Below are positions 41,201 through 54,213 of a DNA stretch of 64,000 nt, piece after piece. Each line of letters opens with the position of its first letter. Within the stretch, counting starts at the first letter, position 1. Location: assembly GCA_948099385.1 (NCBI GenBank), contig CANUEZ040000191.1, positions 4,402,001 to 4,466,000 on the forward strand, read 5' to 3'. The notes beneath the pieces are model-generated. The model was not told where the DNA came from, did not search any database, and saw only the letters and a list, made by a program, of their open reading frames with translations. This DNA is from Fasciola hepatica. Its lineage: Eukaryota > Platyhelminthes > Trematoda > Plagiorchiida > Fasciolidae. Made by a program: the position numbers and the translations under genes.

Positions 41201-43702
41201 CCACACAGATTGCTCATACAATGCAATAGAGCAGTAGCAGACTAGATTTGTATAATATGATTCTCCATGCAGCTTGAACACTGAACTGACCATTGAAAAT
41301 GATGGAAGCACTGTACATCTGTTTGATCCGCTAAGGGAATCATGTGCATTGCACATGGACAGAACACACACGGGGACACGAACAAGGGTTGGAGTGAACG
41401 AATGTCAGTCGAACACCCAAACCACAAGGCTATCCGATATGGGTCTCAACGCTTTGTTCAACATATACAATACATGATATAGCACAATCCCCAAATTGGC
41501 TTCGGCTTTCGCTTTCGCTTTGAACGGTAACAACCAAATTCTCGCACACCGATCCAATCGTATGTTCCATCACTTCTCTATTTATGGGCCTAAGTAAAAC
41601 CAAGGCATTCCCTTATGAACAATCCACACAGATTGCTCATACAATGCAATAGAGCAGTAGCAGAGTAGATTTGTATAATATGATTCTCCATGCAGCTTGA
41701 ACACTGAACTGACCATTGAAAATGATGGAAGCACTGTACAGCTGTTTGATCCGCTAAGGGAATCATGAGCATTGCACATGGACAGAACACACACGGGGAC
41801 ACGAACAAGGGTTGGGGTGAACGAATGTCAGTCGAACACCCAAACCACAAGGCTATCCGATGTGGGTCTCAACGCTTTGTTCAACATATACAATACATGA
41901 TATAGCACAATCCCCAAATTGGCTTCGGCTTTCGCTTTCGCTTTGAACGGTAACAACCAAATTCTCGCACACCGATCCAATCCTATGTTCCATCACTTCT
42001 CTATTTATGGGCCTAAGTAAAACCAAGGCATTCCCTTATGAACAATCCACACAGATTGCTCATACAATGCAATAGAGCAGTAGCAGAGTAGATTTGTATA
42101 ATATGATTCTTCATGCAGCTTGAACACTGAACTGACCATTGAAAATTATGGAAGCACTGTACAGCTGTTTGATCCGCTAAGGGAATCATGAGCATTGCGC
42201 ATGGACAGAACACACACGGGGACACGAACAAGGGTTGCGGTGAACGAATGTCAGTCGAACACCCAAACCCCAAGGCTATCCGATATGGGTCTGAACGCTT
42301 TGTTCAACATATACAATACATGATATAGCACAATCCCCAAATTGGCTTCGGCTTTCGCTTTCGCTTTGAACGGTAACAACCAAATTCTCGCACACCGATC
42401 CAATCCTATGTTCCATCACTTCTCTTTTTATGGGCCTTAGTAAAACCAAGGCATTCCCTTATGAACAATCCACACAGATTGCTCATACAATGCAATAGAG
42501 CAGTAGCAGAGTAGATTTGTATAATATGATTCTCCATGCAGCTTGAACACTGAACTGACCATTGAAAATGATGGAAGCACTGTACAGCTGTTTGATCCGC
42601 TAAGGGAATCATGAGCATTGCACATGGACAGAGCCAACTCGGAGACACGAACAAGGGTTTGGGTGAACGATTGTCAGTCGAACACCCAAACCACAAGTCT
42701 GTCTGATATGGGTCTCAACGCTTTGTTCAACATATACAATACATGATATAGCACAATCCCCAAATTGGCTTCGGCTTTCGCTTTCGCTTTGAACGGTAAC
42801 AACCAAATTCTCGCACACCGATCCAATCCTATGTTCCATCACTTCTCTATTTATGGGCCTAAGTAAAACCAAGGCATTCCCTTATGAACAATCCCCACAC
42901 AGATTGCTCATACAATGCAATAGAGCAGTAGCAGAGTAGATTTGTATAATATGATTCTCCATGCAGCTTGAACACTGAACTGACCATTGAAAATGATGGA
43001 AGCACTGTACAGCTGTTTGATCCGCTAAGGGAATCATGAGCATTGCACATGGACAGAACACACACGGGGACACGAACAAGGGTTGGAGTGAACGAATGTC
43101 AGTCGAACACCCAAACCACAAGGCTATCCGATATGGGTCTCAACGCTTTGTTCAACATATACAATACATGATATAGCACAATCCCCAAATTGGCTTCGGC
43201 TTTCGCTTTCGCTTTGAACGGTAACAACCAAATTCTCGCACACCGATCCAATCGTATGTTCCATCACTTCTCTATTTATGGGCCTAAGTAAAACCAAGGC
43301 ATTCCCTTATGAACAATCCACACAGATTGCTCATACAATGCAATAGAGCAGTAGCAGACTAGATTTGTATAATATGATTCTCCATGCAGCTTGAACACTG
43401 AACTGACCATTGAAAATGATGGAAGCACTGTACAGCTGTTTGATCCGCTAAGGGAATCATGAGCATTGCACATGGACAGAGCCCACACGGGGACACGAAC
43501 AAGGGTTGGAGTGAACGAATGTCAGTCGAACACCCAAACCACAAGGCTATCCGATATGGGTCTCAACGCTTTGTTCAACATATACAATACATGATATAGC
43601 ACAATCCCCAAATTGGCTTCGGCTTTCGCTTTCGCTTTGAACGGTAACAACCAAATTCTCGCACACCGATCCAATCCTATGTTCCATCACTTCTCTATTT
43701 AT
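38203..43702 (+). repeat. Trimer cassette inside a 2,114-bp pentamer
   Basis: A cassette of three monomer types begins at 38203, 39472 and 41586. Type X has gaacacacacgggg and ggttggggtg; type Y has attcttcatgc, ttgcgcatgg, acccaaaccccaagg and gggtctgaacgc; type Z has gggccttag, gagccaactcgg or gagccaacccgg and cacaagtctgtctg. The first two cassettes are directly adjacent (1,269 bp), while the third lies 2,114 bp further on because two more monomers with gtacatctg and gcagactag variants intervene. A similar pair, with gcagactag and a 2-bp insertion (near 42891), follows the third cassette, so 39472-41585 and 41586-43702 are two copies of a pentamer. This shows how trimer and pentamer periods interconvert. 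Confidence 0.9.
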
Positions 43703-46700
43703 GGGCCTAAGTAAAACCCAGGCATTCCCTTATGAACAATCCACACAGATTGCTCAAACAATGCAATAGAGCAGTAGCAGAGTAGATTTGTATAATATGA
43801 TTCTCCATGCAGCTTGAACACTGAACTGACCATTGAAAATTATGGAAGCACTGTATAGCTGTTTGATCCGCTAAGGGAATCATGAGCATTGCACATGGAC
43901 AGAGCCCACACGGGGACACGAACAAGGGTTGGAGTGAACGAATGTCAGTCGAACACCCAAACCACAAGGCTATCCCATATGGGTCTCAACGCTTTTTTCA
44001 ACATATACACTACATGATATAGCACAATCCCCAAATTGGCTTCGGCTTTCGCTTTCGCTTTGAACGGTAACAACCAAATTCTCGCACACCGATCCAATCC
44101 TATGTTCCATCACTTCTCTATTTATGGGCCTAAGTAAAACCAAGGCATTCCCTTATGAACAATCCACACAGATTGCTCATACAATGCAATAGAGCAGTAG
44201 CAGAGTAGATTTGTATAATATGATTCTCCATACAGCTTGAACACTGAACTGACCATTGAAAATGATGGAAGCACTGTACAGCTGTTTGATCCGCTAAGGG
44301 AATCATGATAATCGCACATGGACAGAGCCCACTCGGAGACACGAACAAGGGTTGGGGTGAACGAATGTCAGTCGAACACCCAAACCCCAAGGCTATCCGA
44401 TATGGGTCTGAACGCTTTGTTAAACATATACAATACATGATATAGCACAATCCCCAAATTGGCTTCGGCTTTCGCTTTCGCTTTGAACGGTAACAACCAA
44501 ATTCTCGCACACCGATCCAATCCTATGTTCCATCACTTCTCTATTTATGGGCCTAAGTAAAACCAAGGCATTCCCTTATGAACAATCCACACAGATTGCT
44601 CATACAATGCAATGGAGCAGTAGAAGAGTAGATTTGTATAATATGATTCTCCATGCAGCTTGAACACTGAACTGACCATTGAAAATTATGGAAGCACTGT
44701 ACAGCTGTTTGATCCGCTAAGGGAATCATGATAATCGCACATGGAAAGAGCCCACTCGGAGACACGAACAAGGGTTGGGGTGAACGAATGTCAGTCGAAC
44801 ACCCAAACCACAAGGCTATCCCATATGGGTCTCAACGCTTTGTTCAACATATACAATACATGATATAGCACAATCCCCAAATTGGCTTCGGCTTTCGCTT
44901 TCGCTTCGAGCGGTAACAACCAAATTCTCGCACACCGATCCAATCCTGTGTTCCATCACTTCTCTATTTATGGGCCTAAATAAAACCAAGGCATTCCTTT
45001 ATGAACAATCCACACAGATTGCTCATACAATGCAATAGAGCAGTAGCAGAGTAGGTTTGTATAATATGATTCTCCATGCAGCTTGAACACTGAACTGACC
45101 ATTGCAAATTATGGAAGCACTGTACAGCTGTTTGATCCGCTAAGGGAATCATGAGCATTGCACATGGACAGAGCCCACACGGGGACACGAACAAGGGTTG
45201 GAGTGAACGAATGTCAGTCGAACACCCAAACCACAAGGCTATCCCATATGCGTCTCATCCCTTTTTTCAACATATACACTACATGATATAGCACAATCCC
45301 CAAATTGGCTTTGGCTTTCGGTTTCGCTTTGAACGGTAACAACCAAATTCTCGCACACCGATCCAATCCTATGTTCCATCACTTCTCCATTTATGGGCCT
45401 AAGTAAAACCAAGGCATTCCTTATGAACAATCCACACAGGTTGCTCATACAATGCAATAGAGCAGTAGCAGAGTAGATTTGTATAATATGATTCTCCATG
45501 CAGCTTGAACACTGAACTGACCATTGAAAATGATGGAAGCACTGTACAGCTGTTTGATCCGCTAAGGGAATCATGAGCATTGCACATGGACAGAGCCCAC
45601 ACGGGGACACGAACAAGGGTTGGAGTGAACGAATGTCAGTCGAACACCCAAACCACAAGGCTATCCCATATGGGTCCGAAAGATTTGTTCAACATATACA
45701 ATACATGAAATAGCACAATCCCCAAATTGGCTTCGGCTTTCGCTTTCGCTTTGAACGGTAACAACCAAATTCTCGCACACCGATCCAATCCTATGTTCCA
45801 TCACTTCTCTATTAATGGGCCTAAGTAAAACCAAGGCATTCCCTTATGAACAATCCACACAGATTGCTCATACAATGCAATAGAGCAGTAGCAGAGTAGA
45901 TTTGTATAATATGATTCTCCATGCAGCTTGAACACTGAACTGACCATTGAAAATGATGGAAGCACTGTACAGCTGTTTGATCCGCTAAGGGAATCATGAG
46001 CATTGCACATGGACAGAGCCCACTCGGAGACACGAACAAGGGTTGGGGTGAACGAATGTCAGTCGAACACCCAAACCACAAGGCTATCCGATATGGGTCT
46101 CAACGCTTTGTTCAACATATACAATACATGATATAGCACAATCCCCAAATTAGCTTCGGCTTTCGCTTTCGCTTTGAACGGTAACAACCAAATTCTCGCA
46201 CACCGATCCAATCCTATGTTCCATCACTTCTCTATTTATGGGCCTAAGTAAAACCAAGGCATTCCCTTATGAACAATCCACACACTGATTGCTCATACAA
46301 TGCAATAGAGCAGTAGCAGAGTAGATTTGTATAATATGATTCTCCATACAGCTTGAACACTGAACTGACCATTGAAAATTATGGAAGCACTGTACAGCTG
46401 TTTGATCCGCTAAGGGAATCATGAGCATTGCACATGGACAGAGCCCACTCGGAGACACGAACAAGGGTTGGGGTGAACGAATGTCAGTCGAACACCCAAA
46501 CCACAAGGCTATCCCATATGCGTCTCATCGCTTTGTTCAACATATACACTACATGATATAGCACAATCCCCAAATTGGCTTCGGCTTTCGCTTTCGCTTT
46601 GAACGGTAACAACCAAATTCTCGCACACCGATCCAATCCAATGTTCCATCACTTCTCTATTTATGGGCCTAAGTAAAACCAAGGCATTCCCTTATGAACA

Positions 46701-49623
46701 ATCCACACAGATTGCTCATACAATGCAATAGAGCAGTAGAAGAGTAGATTTGTATAATATGATTCTCCATGCAGCTTGAACACTGAACTGACCATTGAAA
46801 ATTATGGAAGCACTGTACAGCTGTTTGAACCGCTAAGGGAATCATGATAATCGCACATGGAAAGAGCCCACTCGGAGACACGAACAAGGGTTGGGGTGAA
46901 CGAATGTCAGTCGAACACCCAAACCCCAAGGCTATCCGATATGGGTCTGAACGCTTTGTTCAACATATACAATACATGATATAGCACAATCCCCAAATTG
47001 GCTTCGGCTTTCGCTTTCGCTTTGAACGGTAACAACCAAATTCTCGCACACCGATCCAATCCTATGTTCCATCACTTCTCTATTTATGGGCCTAAGTAAA
47101 ACCAAGGCATTCCTTTATGAACAATCCACAAAGATTGCTCTTACAATGCAATAGAGCAGTAGCAGAGTAGGTTTGTATAATATGATTCTCCATGCAGCTT
47201 GAACACTGAACTGACCATTGCAAATTATGGAAGCACTGTACAGCTGTTTGATCCGCTAAGGGAATCATGAGCATTGCACATGGACAGAGCCCACTCGGAG
47301 ACACGAACAAGGGTTGGGGTGAACGATGGTCAGTCGAACACCCAAACCACAAGGCTATCCGATATGGGTCTCAACGCTTTGTTCAACAAAGACACTACAT
47401 GATATAGCACAATCCCCAAATTGGCTTCGGCTTTCGCTTTCGCTTTGAACGGTAACAACCAAATTCTCGCACACCGATCCAATCCTATGTTCCATCACTT
47501 CTCTATTTATGGGCCTAAGTAAAACCAAGGCATTCCCTTATGAACAATCCACACAGATTGCTCATACAATGCAATAGAGCAGTAGCAGAGTAGATTTGTA
47601 TAATATGATTCTCCATGCAGCTTGAACACTGAACTGACCATTGAAATTATGGAAGCACTGTACAGCTGTTTGATCCGCTAAGGGAATCATGATAATCGCA
47701 CATGGACAGAGACCACTCGGAGACACGAACAAGGGTTCGGGTGAACGAATGTCAGTCGAACACCCAAACCACAAGGCTATCCGATATGGGTCTCAACGCT
47801 TTGTTCAACATATACAATACATGATATAGCACAATCCCCAAATTGGCTTCGGCTTTCGCTTTCGCTTTGAACGGTAACAACCAAATTCTCGCACACCGAT
47901 CCAATCCTATGTTCCATCACTTCTCTATTTATGGGCCTAAGTAAAACCAAGGCATTCCCTTATGAACAATCCACACAGATTGCTCATACAATGCAATGGA
48001 GCAGTAGCAGAGTAGATTTGTATAATATGATTCTCCATGCAGCTTGAACACTGAACTGACCATTGAAAATGATGGAAGCACTGTACAGCTGTTTGATCCG
48101 CTAAGGGAATCATGAGCATTGCACATGGACAGAGCCCACTCGGAGACACGAACAAGGGTTGGGGTGAACGAATGTCAGTAGAACACCCAAACCACAAGGC
48201 TATCCCATATGGGTCTCAACGCTTTGTTCAACATATACAATACATGATATAGCACAATCCCCAAATTGGCTTCGGCTTTTGCTTTCGCTTTGAACGGTAA
48301 CAACCAAATTCTCGCACACCGATCCAATCCTATGTTCCATCACTTCTCTATTTATGGGCCTAAGTAAAACCAAGGCATTCCCTTGTGAACAATCCACACA
48401 GATTGCTCATACAATGCAATAGAGCAGTAGCAGAGTAGGTTTGTTTAATATGATTCTCCATGCAGCTTGAACACTGAACTGACCATTGAAATTATGGAAG
48501 CACTGTACAGCTGTTTGATCGGCTAAGGGAATCATGAGCATTGCACATGGACAGAGCCCACTCGGAGACACGAACAAGGGTTTGGGTGAACGAATGTCAG
48601 TCGAACACCCAAACCACAAGGCTATTCCAGATGCTTCTCAACGCTTTCTTCAACATATACACTACATGATATAGCACAATCACGATATTGGCTTCGGCTT
48701 TCGCTTTCGCTTTGAACGGTAACAACCAAATTCTCGCACACCGATCCAATCCTATGTTCCATCACTTCTCCATTTATGGGCCTAAGTAAAACCAAGGCAT
48801 TCCCTTATGAACAATCCACACAGATTGCTCATACAATGCAATAGAGCAGTAGCAGAGTAGATTTGTATAATATGATTCTCCATGCAGCTTGAACACTGAA
48901 CTGACCATTGAAAATGATGGAAGCACTGTACATCTGTTTGATCCGCTAAGGGAATCATGAGCATTGCACATGGACAGAGCCCACTCGGAGACACGAACAA
49001 GGGTTGGGGTGAACGATGGTCAGTCGAACACCCAAACCACAAGGCTATCCGAAATGGGTCTCAACGCTTTGTTCAACATATACAATACATGATATAGCAC
49101 AATCCCCAAATTGGCTTCGGCTTTCGCTTTCGCTTTGAACGGTGACAACCAAATTCTCGCACACCGATCCAATCCTATGTTCCATCACTTCTCTATTTAT
49201 GGGCCTAAGTAAAACTAAGGCATTCCCTTATGAACAATCCACACAGATTGCTCATACAATGCAATAGAGCAGTAGCAGAGTAGATTTGTATAATATGATT
49301 CTCCATACAGCTTGAACACTGAACTGACCGCTGAAAATGATGGAAGCACTGTACAGCTGTTTGATCCGCTAAGGGAATCATGAGCATTGCACATGGACAG
49401 AGCCCACACGGGGACAGAAACAAGGTTTGGGGTGAACGAATAACAGTCGAACACCCAAACCACAGGGCTATCTCATATGGGTCTGAACGCTTTGTTCAAC
49501 ATATACAATACATGATATAGCACAATCCCCAAATTGGCTTCGTTTTTCGCTTTCGCTTTGAACGGTAACAACCAAATTCTCGCACACCGATCCAATCCTA
49601 TGTTCCATCACTTCTCTATTTAT
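43703..49623 (+). repeat. Satellite domain with pentamer spacing (about 2,116 bp)
   Basis: The monomers at 44549 and 46665 share gcagtagaagag, gataatcgcacatgg and ggaaagagccc; those at 44972 and 47088 share attcctttatg, gagtaggtttg and accattgcaaatt. Both pairs are 2,116 bp apart. The gataatcgcac variant is confined to about 44.3-50.7 kb and differs from the gataattgcacac form of 5.8-11.4 kb. The unit begun at 46240 has a 2-bp insertion (cacacactgatt near 46283). Copies near 47642 and 48488 carry the one-base deletion gaaattatgg. The ending at 48631-48695 is divergent (attccagatgcttc, tcacgatattggc); tcacgatattggc recurs near 52070 and 61371. No gene is supported. Confidence 0.82.
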
Positions 49624-52600
49624 GGGCCTAAGTAAAACCAAGGCATTCCCTTATGAACAATCCACACAGATTGCTCATACAATGCAATAGAGCAGTAGCA
49701 GAGTAGATTTGTATAATATGATTATCCATGCAGCTTGAACACTGAACTGACCATTGCAAATTATGGAAGCACTGTACAGCTGTTTGATCCGCTAAGGGAA
49801 TCATGAGCATTGCACATGGACAGAGCCCACACGGGGACACGAACAAGGGTTGGGGAGAACGAATGTCAGTCGAACACCCAAACCACAAGGCTATCCCATA
49901 TGGGTCTCAACGCTTTGGTAAACATATACAATACATGATATAGCACAATCCCCAAATTGGCTTCGGCTTTCGCTTTCGCTTTGAGCGGTAACAACCAAAT
50001 TCTCGCACACCGATCCAATCCTATGTTCCATCACTTCTCTATTTATGGGCCTAAATAAAACCAAGGCATTCCCTTATGAACAATCCACACAGATTGCTCA
50101 TACAATGCAATAGAGCAGTAGCAGAGTAGATTTGTATAATATGATTCTCCATGCAGCTTGAACACTGAACTGACCATTGAAAATGATGGAAGCACTGTAC
50201 AGCTGATTGTTCCGCTAAGGAATTAATGAGCACTGCACATGGACAGAGCCCACTCGGAGACACGAACAAGGGTTGCGGTGAACGAATGTCAGTCGAACAC
50301 CCAAACCACAAGGCTATCCCATATGGGTCTCAACGCTTTGTTCAACATATACAATACATGATATAGCACAATCCCCAAATTGGCTTCGGCTTTCGCTTTC
50401 GCTTTGAACGGTAACAACCAAATTCTCGCACACCGATCCAATCCTATGTTCCATCACTTCTCTATTTATGGGCCTAAATAAAACCAAGGCATGCCCTTAT
50501 GAACAATCCACACAGATTGCTCATACAATGCAATAGAGCAGTAGCAGAGTAGATTTGTATAATATGATTCTCCATGCAGCTTGAACACTGAACTGACCAT
50601 TGAAAATTATGGAAGCACTGTACAGCTGTTTGATCCGCTAAGGGAATCATGATAATCGCACATGGAAAGAGCCCACTCGGAGACACGAACAAGGGTTGGG
50701 GTGAACGAATGTCAGTCGAACACCCAAACCACAAGGCAATCCGATATGGGTCTCAACGCTTTGTTAAACATATACAATACATGATATAGCACAATCCCCA
50801 AATTGGCTTCGGCTTTCGCTTTCGCTTTGAACGGTAACAACCAAATTCTCGCACACCGATCCAATCCTATGTTCCATCACTTCTCTATTTATGGGCCTAA
50901 GTAAAACCAAGGCATTCCCTTATGAACAATCCACACAGATTGCTCATACAATGCAATAGAGCAGTAGCAGAGTAGATTTGTATAATATGATTCTCCATGC
51001 AGCTTGAACACTGAACTGACCATTGAAAATGATGGAAGCACTGTACAGCTGATTGATCCGCTAAGGAATTAATGAGCACTGCACATGGACAGAGCCCACT
51101 CGGAGACACGAACAAGGGTTGGGGTGAACGAATGTCAGTCGAACACCCAAACCACAAGGCTATCCCATATGGGTCTCAATGCTTTGGTAAACATATACAA
51201 TACATGATATCGCACAATCCCCAAATTGGCTTCGGCTTTCGCTTTCGCTTTGAACGGTAACAACCAAATTCTCGCACACCGATCCAATCCTATGTTCCAT
51301 CACTTCTCTATTTATGGGCCTAAGTAAAACCAAGGCATTCCCTTATGAACAATCCACACAGATTGCTCATACAATGCAATAGAGCAGTAGCAGAGTAGAT
51401 TTGTATAATATGATTCTCCATGCAGCTTGAACACTGAACTGACCATTGCAAATTATGGAAGCACTGTACAGCTGATTGATCCGCTAAGGAATTAATGAGC
51501 ACTGCACATGGACAGAGCCCACTCGGAGACACGAACAAGGGTTGCGGTGAACGAATGTCAGTCGAACACCCAAACCACAAGGCTATCCTATATGGGTCTC
51601 AACGCTTTGTTCAACATATACAATACATGATATAGCACAATCCCCAAATTGGCTTCGGCTTTCGCTTTCGCTTTGAACGGTAACAACCAAATTCTCGCAC
51701 ACCGATCCAATCCTATGTTCCATCACTTCTCTATTTATGGGCCTAAGTAAAACCAAGGCATTCCCTTATGAACAATCCACACAGATTGCTCATACAATGC
51801 AATAGAGCAGTAGCAGAGTAGATTTGTATAATATGATTCTCCATGCAGCTTGAACACTGAACTGACCATTGAAAATGATGGAAGCACTGTACAGCTGTTT
51901 GATCCACTAAGGGAATCATGAGCATTGCACATGGACAGAGCCCACTCGGGGACACGAACAAGGGTTGGGGTGAACGAATGTCAGTCGAACACCCAAACCA
52001 CAAGGCTATCCGATATGGGTCTCAACGCTTTGTTCAACATATACAATACATGATATAGCACAATCACGATATTGGCTTCGGCTTTCGCTTTCGCTTTGAA
52101 CGGTAACAACCAAATTCTCGCACACCAATCCAATCCTATGTTCCATCACTTCTCTATTTATGGGCCTAAGTAAAACCAAGGCATTCCCTTATGAACAATC
52201 CACACAGATTGCTCATACAATGCAATAGAGCAATAGCAGAGTAGATTTGTATAATATGATTCTCCATGCAGCTTGAACACTGAACTGACCATTGAAAATG
52301 ATGGAAGCACTGTACAGCTGTTTGATCCGCTAAGGGAATCATGAGCATTGCACATGGACAGAGCCCACTCGGAGACACGAACAAGGGTTGCGGTGAACGA
52401 ATGTCAGTCGAACACCCAAACCACAAGGCTATCCCATATGGGTCTCAACGCTTTGTTAAACATATACAATACATGATATAGCACAATCCCCAAATTGGCT
52501 TCGGCTTTCGCTTTCGCTTTGAACGGTAACAACCAAATTCTCGCACACCGATCCAATCCTATGTTCCATCACTTCTCTATTTATGGGCCTAAGTAAAACC

Positions 52601-53853
52601 AAGGCATTCCCTTATGAACAATCCACACAGATTGCTCATACAATGCAATAGAGCAGTAGCAGAGTAGATTTGTATAATATGATTCTCCATGCAGCTTGAA
52701 CACTGAACTGACCATTGCAAATTATGGAAGCACTGTACAGCTGATTGATCCGCTAAGGAATTAATGAGCACTGCACATGGACAGAGCCCACTCGGAGACA
52801 CGAACAAGGGTTGGGGTGAACGAATGTCAGTCGAACACCCAAACCACAAGGCTATCCCATATGGGTCTCAACGCTTTGTTCAACATATACAATACATGAT
52901 ATAGCACAATCCCCAAATTGGCTTCGGCTTTCGCTTTCGCTTTGAACGGTAACAACCAAATTCTCGCACACCGATCCAATCCTATGTTCCATCACTTATC
53001 TATTTATGGGCCTAAGTAAAACCAAGGCATTCCCTTATGAACAATCCACACAGATTGCTCATACAATGCAATAGAGCAGTAGCAGAGTAGATTTGTATAA
53101 TATGATTCTCCATGCAGCTTGAACACTGAACTGACCATTGCAAATTATGGAAGCACTGTACAGCTGATTGATCCGCTAAGGAATTAATGAGCACTGCACA
53201 TGGACAGAGCCCACTCGGAGACACGAACAAGGGTTGGGGTGAACGAATGTCAGTCGAACACCCAAACCACAAGGCTATCCGATATGGGTCTCAACGCTTT
53301 GTTCAACATATACAATACATGATATAGCACAATCCCCAAATTGGCTTCGGCTTTCGCTTTCGCTTTGAACGGTAACAACCAAATTCTCGCACACCGATCC
53401 AATCCTATGTTCCATCACTGCTCTATTTATGGGCCTAAGTAAAACCAAGGCATTCCCTGATGAACAATAAACACAGATTGCTCATACAATGCAAAAGAGC
53501 AGTAGCAGAGTAGATTTGTATAATATGATTCTCCATGCAGCTTAACCACGGAAATGACCATTGAAAATGATGGAAGCACTGTACAGCTGTTTGATCCGCT
53601 AAGGTAATCATGAGCATTGCACATGGACAGAGCCCACTCGGAGACACGAACAAGGGTTGGGGTGAACGAATGTCAGTCGAACACCCAAACCACAAGGCTA
53701 TCCCATATGGGTCTCAACGCTTTGTTCAACATATACAATACATGATATAGCACAATCCCCAAATTGGCTTCGGCTTTCGCTTTCGCTTTGAACGGTAACA
53801 ACCAAATTCTCGCACACCGATCCAATCCTATGTTCCATCACTTCTCTATTTAT
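49624..53853 (+). repeat. Satellite domain marked by gattgatcc / aattaatgagc variants
   Basis: Five monomers (begun at 50047, 50893, 51316, 52585 and 53008) carry the linked changes ctgattg, aaggaattaatg and agcactgcac in the core. The last three also carry accattgcaaatt. The copies at 51316 and 52585 are 1,269 bp apart (three monomers). The linked block is seen nowhere else in the window, so it arose and spread within this domain. The monomer at 53431 is atypical: its core has cctgatgaacaataaac, gcaaaagagc, cttaaccacggaaatg and aaggtaatc, changes in positions that nearly all other copies keep. No gene is supported. Confidence 0.82.
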
Positions 53854-53941
53854 GGGCCTAAGTAAAACCAAGGCATTCCCTTATGAACAATCCACACAGA
53901 TTGCTCATACAATGCAATAGAGCAGTAGCAGAGTAGATTTG

Positions 53942-53949
53942 TATAATAT
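53942..53949 (+). promoter_or_regulatory. TATA-like word TATAATAT (weak)
   Basis: TATAATAT lies in the middle of the conserved core of nearly every monomer. A TATA-like word in a 57% A+T repeat is unremarkable, and I see no linked initiator or consistent downstream signal. A rare copy reads gttaaatatg (34485-34494). Satellite transcription is known in many eukaryotes, but nothing here demonstrates it. Confidence 0.15.
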
Positions 53950-54005
53950 GATTCTCCATGCAGCTTGAACACTGAACTGACCATTGAAAATGATGGAAGC
54001 ACTGT

Positions 54006-54013
54006 ACAGCTGT
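54006..54013. other. Palindrome ACAGCTGT, once per monomer
   Basis: A perfect 8-bp palindrome (with an E-box-type CAGCTG centre) lies near the right edge of the conserved core in nearly every monomer. A few copies break it, namely gtacatctg near 40890, 41313, 48930 and 63313, and gtacaactg in the tetramer at 32.7-36.1 kb. No factor can be assigned from sequence. Confidence 0.6.
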
Positions 54014-54077
54014 TTGATCCGCTAAGGGAATCATGAGCATTGCACATGGACAGAGCCCACTCGGAGACACGAACAAG

Positions 54078-54114
54078 GGTTGGGGTGAACGAATGTCAGT
54101 CGAACACCCAAACC
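54078..54114 (+). other. Short hairpin: 10-bp inverted repeat, 17-nt loop
   Basis: GGTTGGGGTG (54078-54087) faces CACCCAAACC (54105-54114), pairing at 9 of 10 positions with one G-A mismatch and a 17-nt spacer. A minority of monomers have GGTTTGGGTG, giving a perfect 10-bp stem, for example 793-802 with 820-829, and also near 6294, 24902, 26171, 28705, 32507, 39273 and 48580. The right arm is almost invariant, while the left arm varies (ggttggagtg, ggttgcggtg, ggttggggag), so the stem is not uniformly preserved. A function as cruciform or in a transcript is inference. Confidence 0.5.
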
Positions 54115-54182
54115 ACAAGGCTATCCGATATGGGTCTCAACGCTTTGTTCAACATATACAATACATGATATAGCACAATCCC

Positions 54183-54213
54183 CAAATTGGCTTCGGCTTT
54201 CGCTTTCGCTTTG
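54183..54213 (+). repeat. Imperfect hexamer microrepeat GCTTTC
   Basis: Within each monomer three or four units related to GCTTTC follow one another (ggcttc, ggctttc, gctttc, gctttg). Across the array this is the most changeable site: cgctgtcgc, cacattggc, cactttcgc, cgctttggc, cgctttagc and cacatttgc all occur at the same place. On the minus strand it reads as a Lys-Ala repeat in the longer open frames (for example within 15379-15768), a consequence of the microrepeat and not a sign of a protein. Confidence 0.8.

Larger units (their letters stand above)
53875..54031 (+). other. Conserved monomer core bounded by 9-bp inverted repeats
   Basis: ATTCCCTTA (53875-53883) and its exact reverse complement TAAGGGAAT (54023-54031) bracket 157 bp that vary least between monomers; whole 50-bp runs are unchanged in most of the 150 copies. 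The flanking sequence is much more variable. A 9-bp inverted pair has roughly a one-in-three chance of occurring somewhere in 423 random bases, so the arms alone are weak evidence. Their coincidence with the edges of the conserved block makes them worth recording. When the left arm changes (atttcctta in several copies) the right arm usually does not, so I see no compensatory change. The size is close to that of a nucleosome core; a positioning role is inference. Confidence 0.5.

Noticed and set aside
53875..54031. MITE or other transposon core with terminal inverted repeats
   Set aside because: The 9-bp arms have no adjacent target-site duplication that I can see, and such a pair is not rare by chance. 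I kept it only as a description of the conserved block.
54061..54090. G-quadruplex in the G-rich stretch
   Set aside because: Only two or three G-runs of three or more lie close together in a monomer; the fourth run required is missing within a normal loop length.
53858..54118. Recurrent 86-codon minus-strand open frame (and the overlapping 65- to 70-codon frame) as a multicopy protein gene
   Set aside because: Both overlapping frames are present once per satellite unit and drift without respect for codons. Amino-acid changes are frequent and conservative changes are not favoured, and one-base indels break the frame in many copies. The products match no family I know. The simplest view is chance open frames in a repeated sequence.
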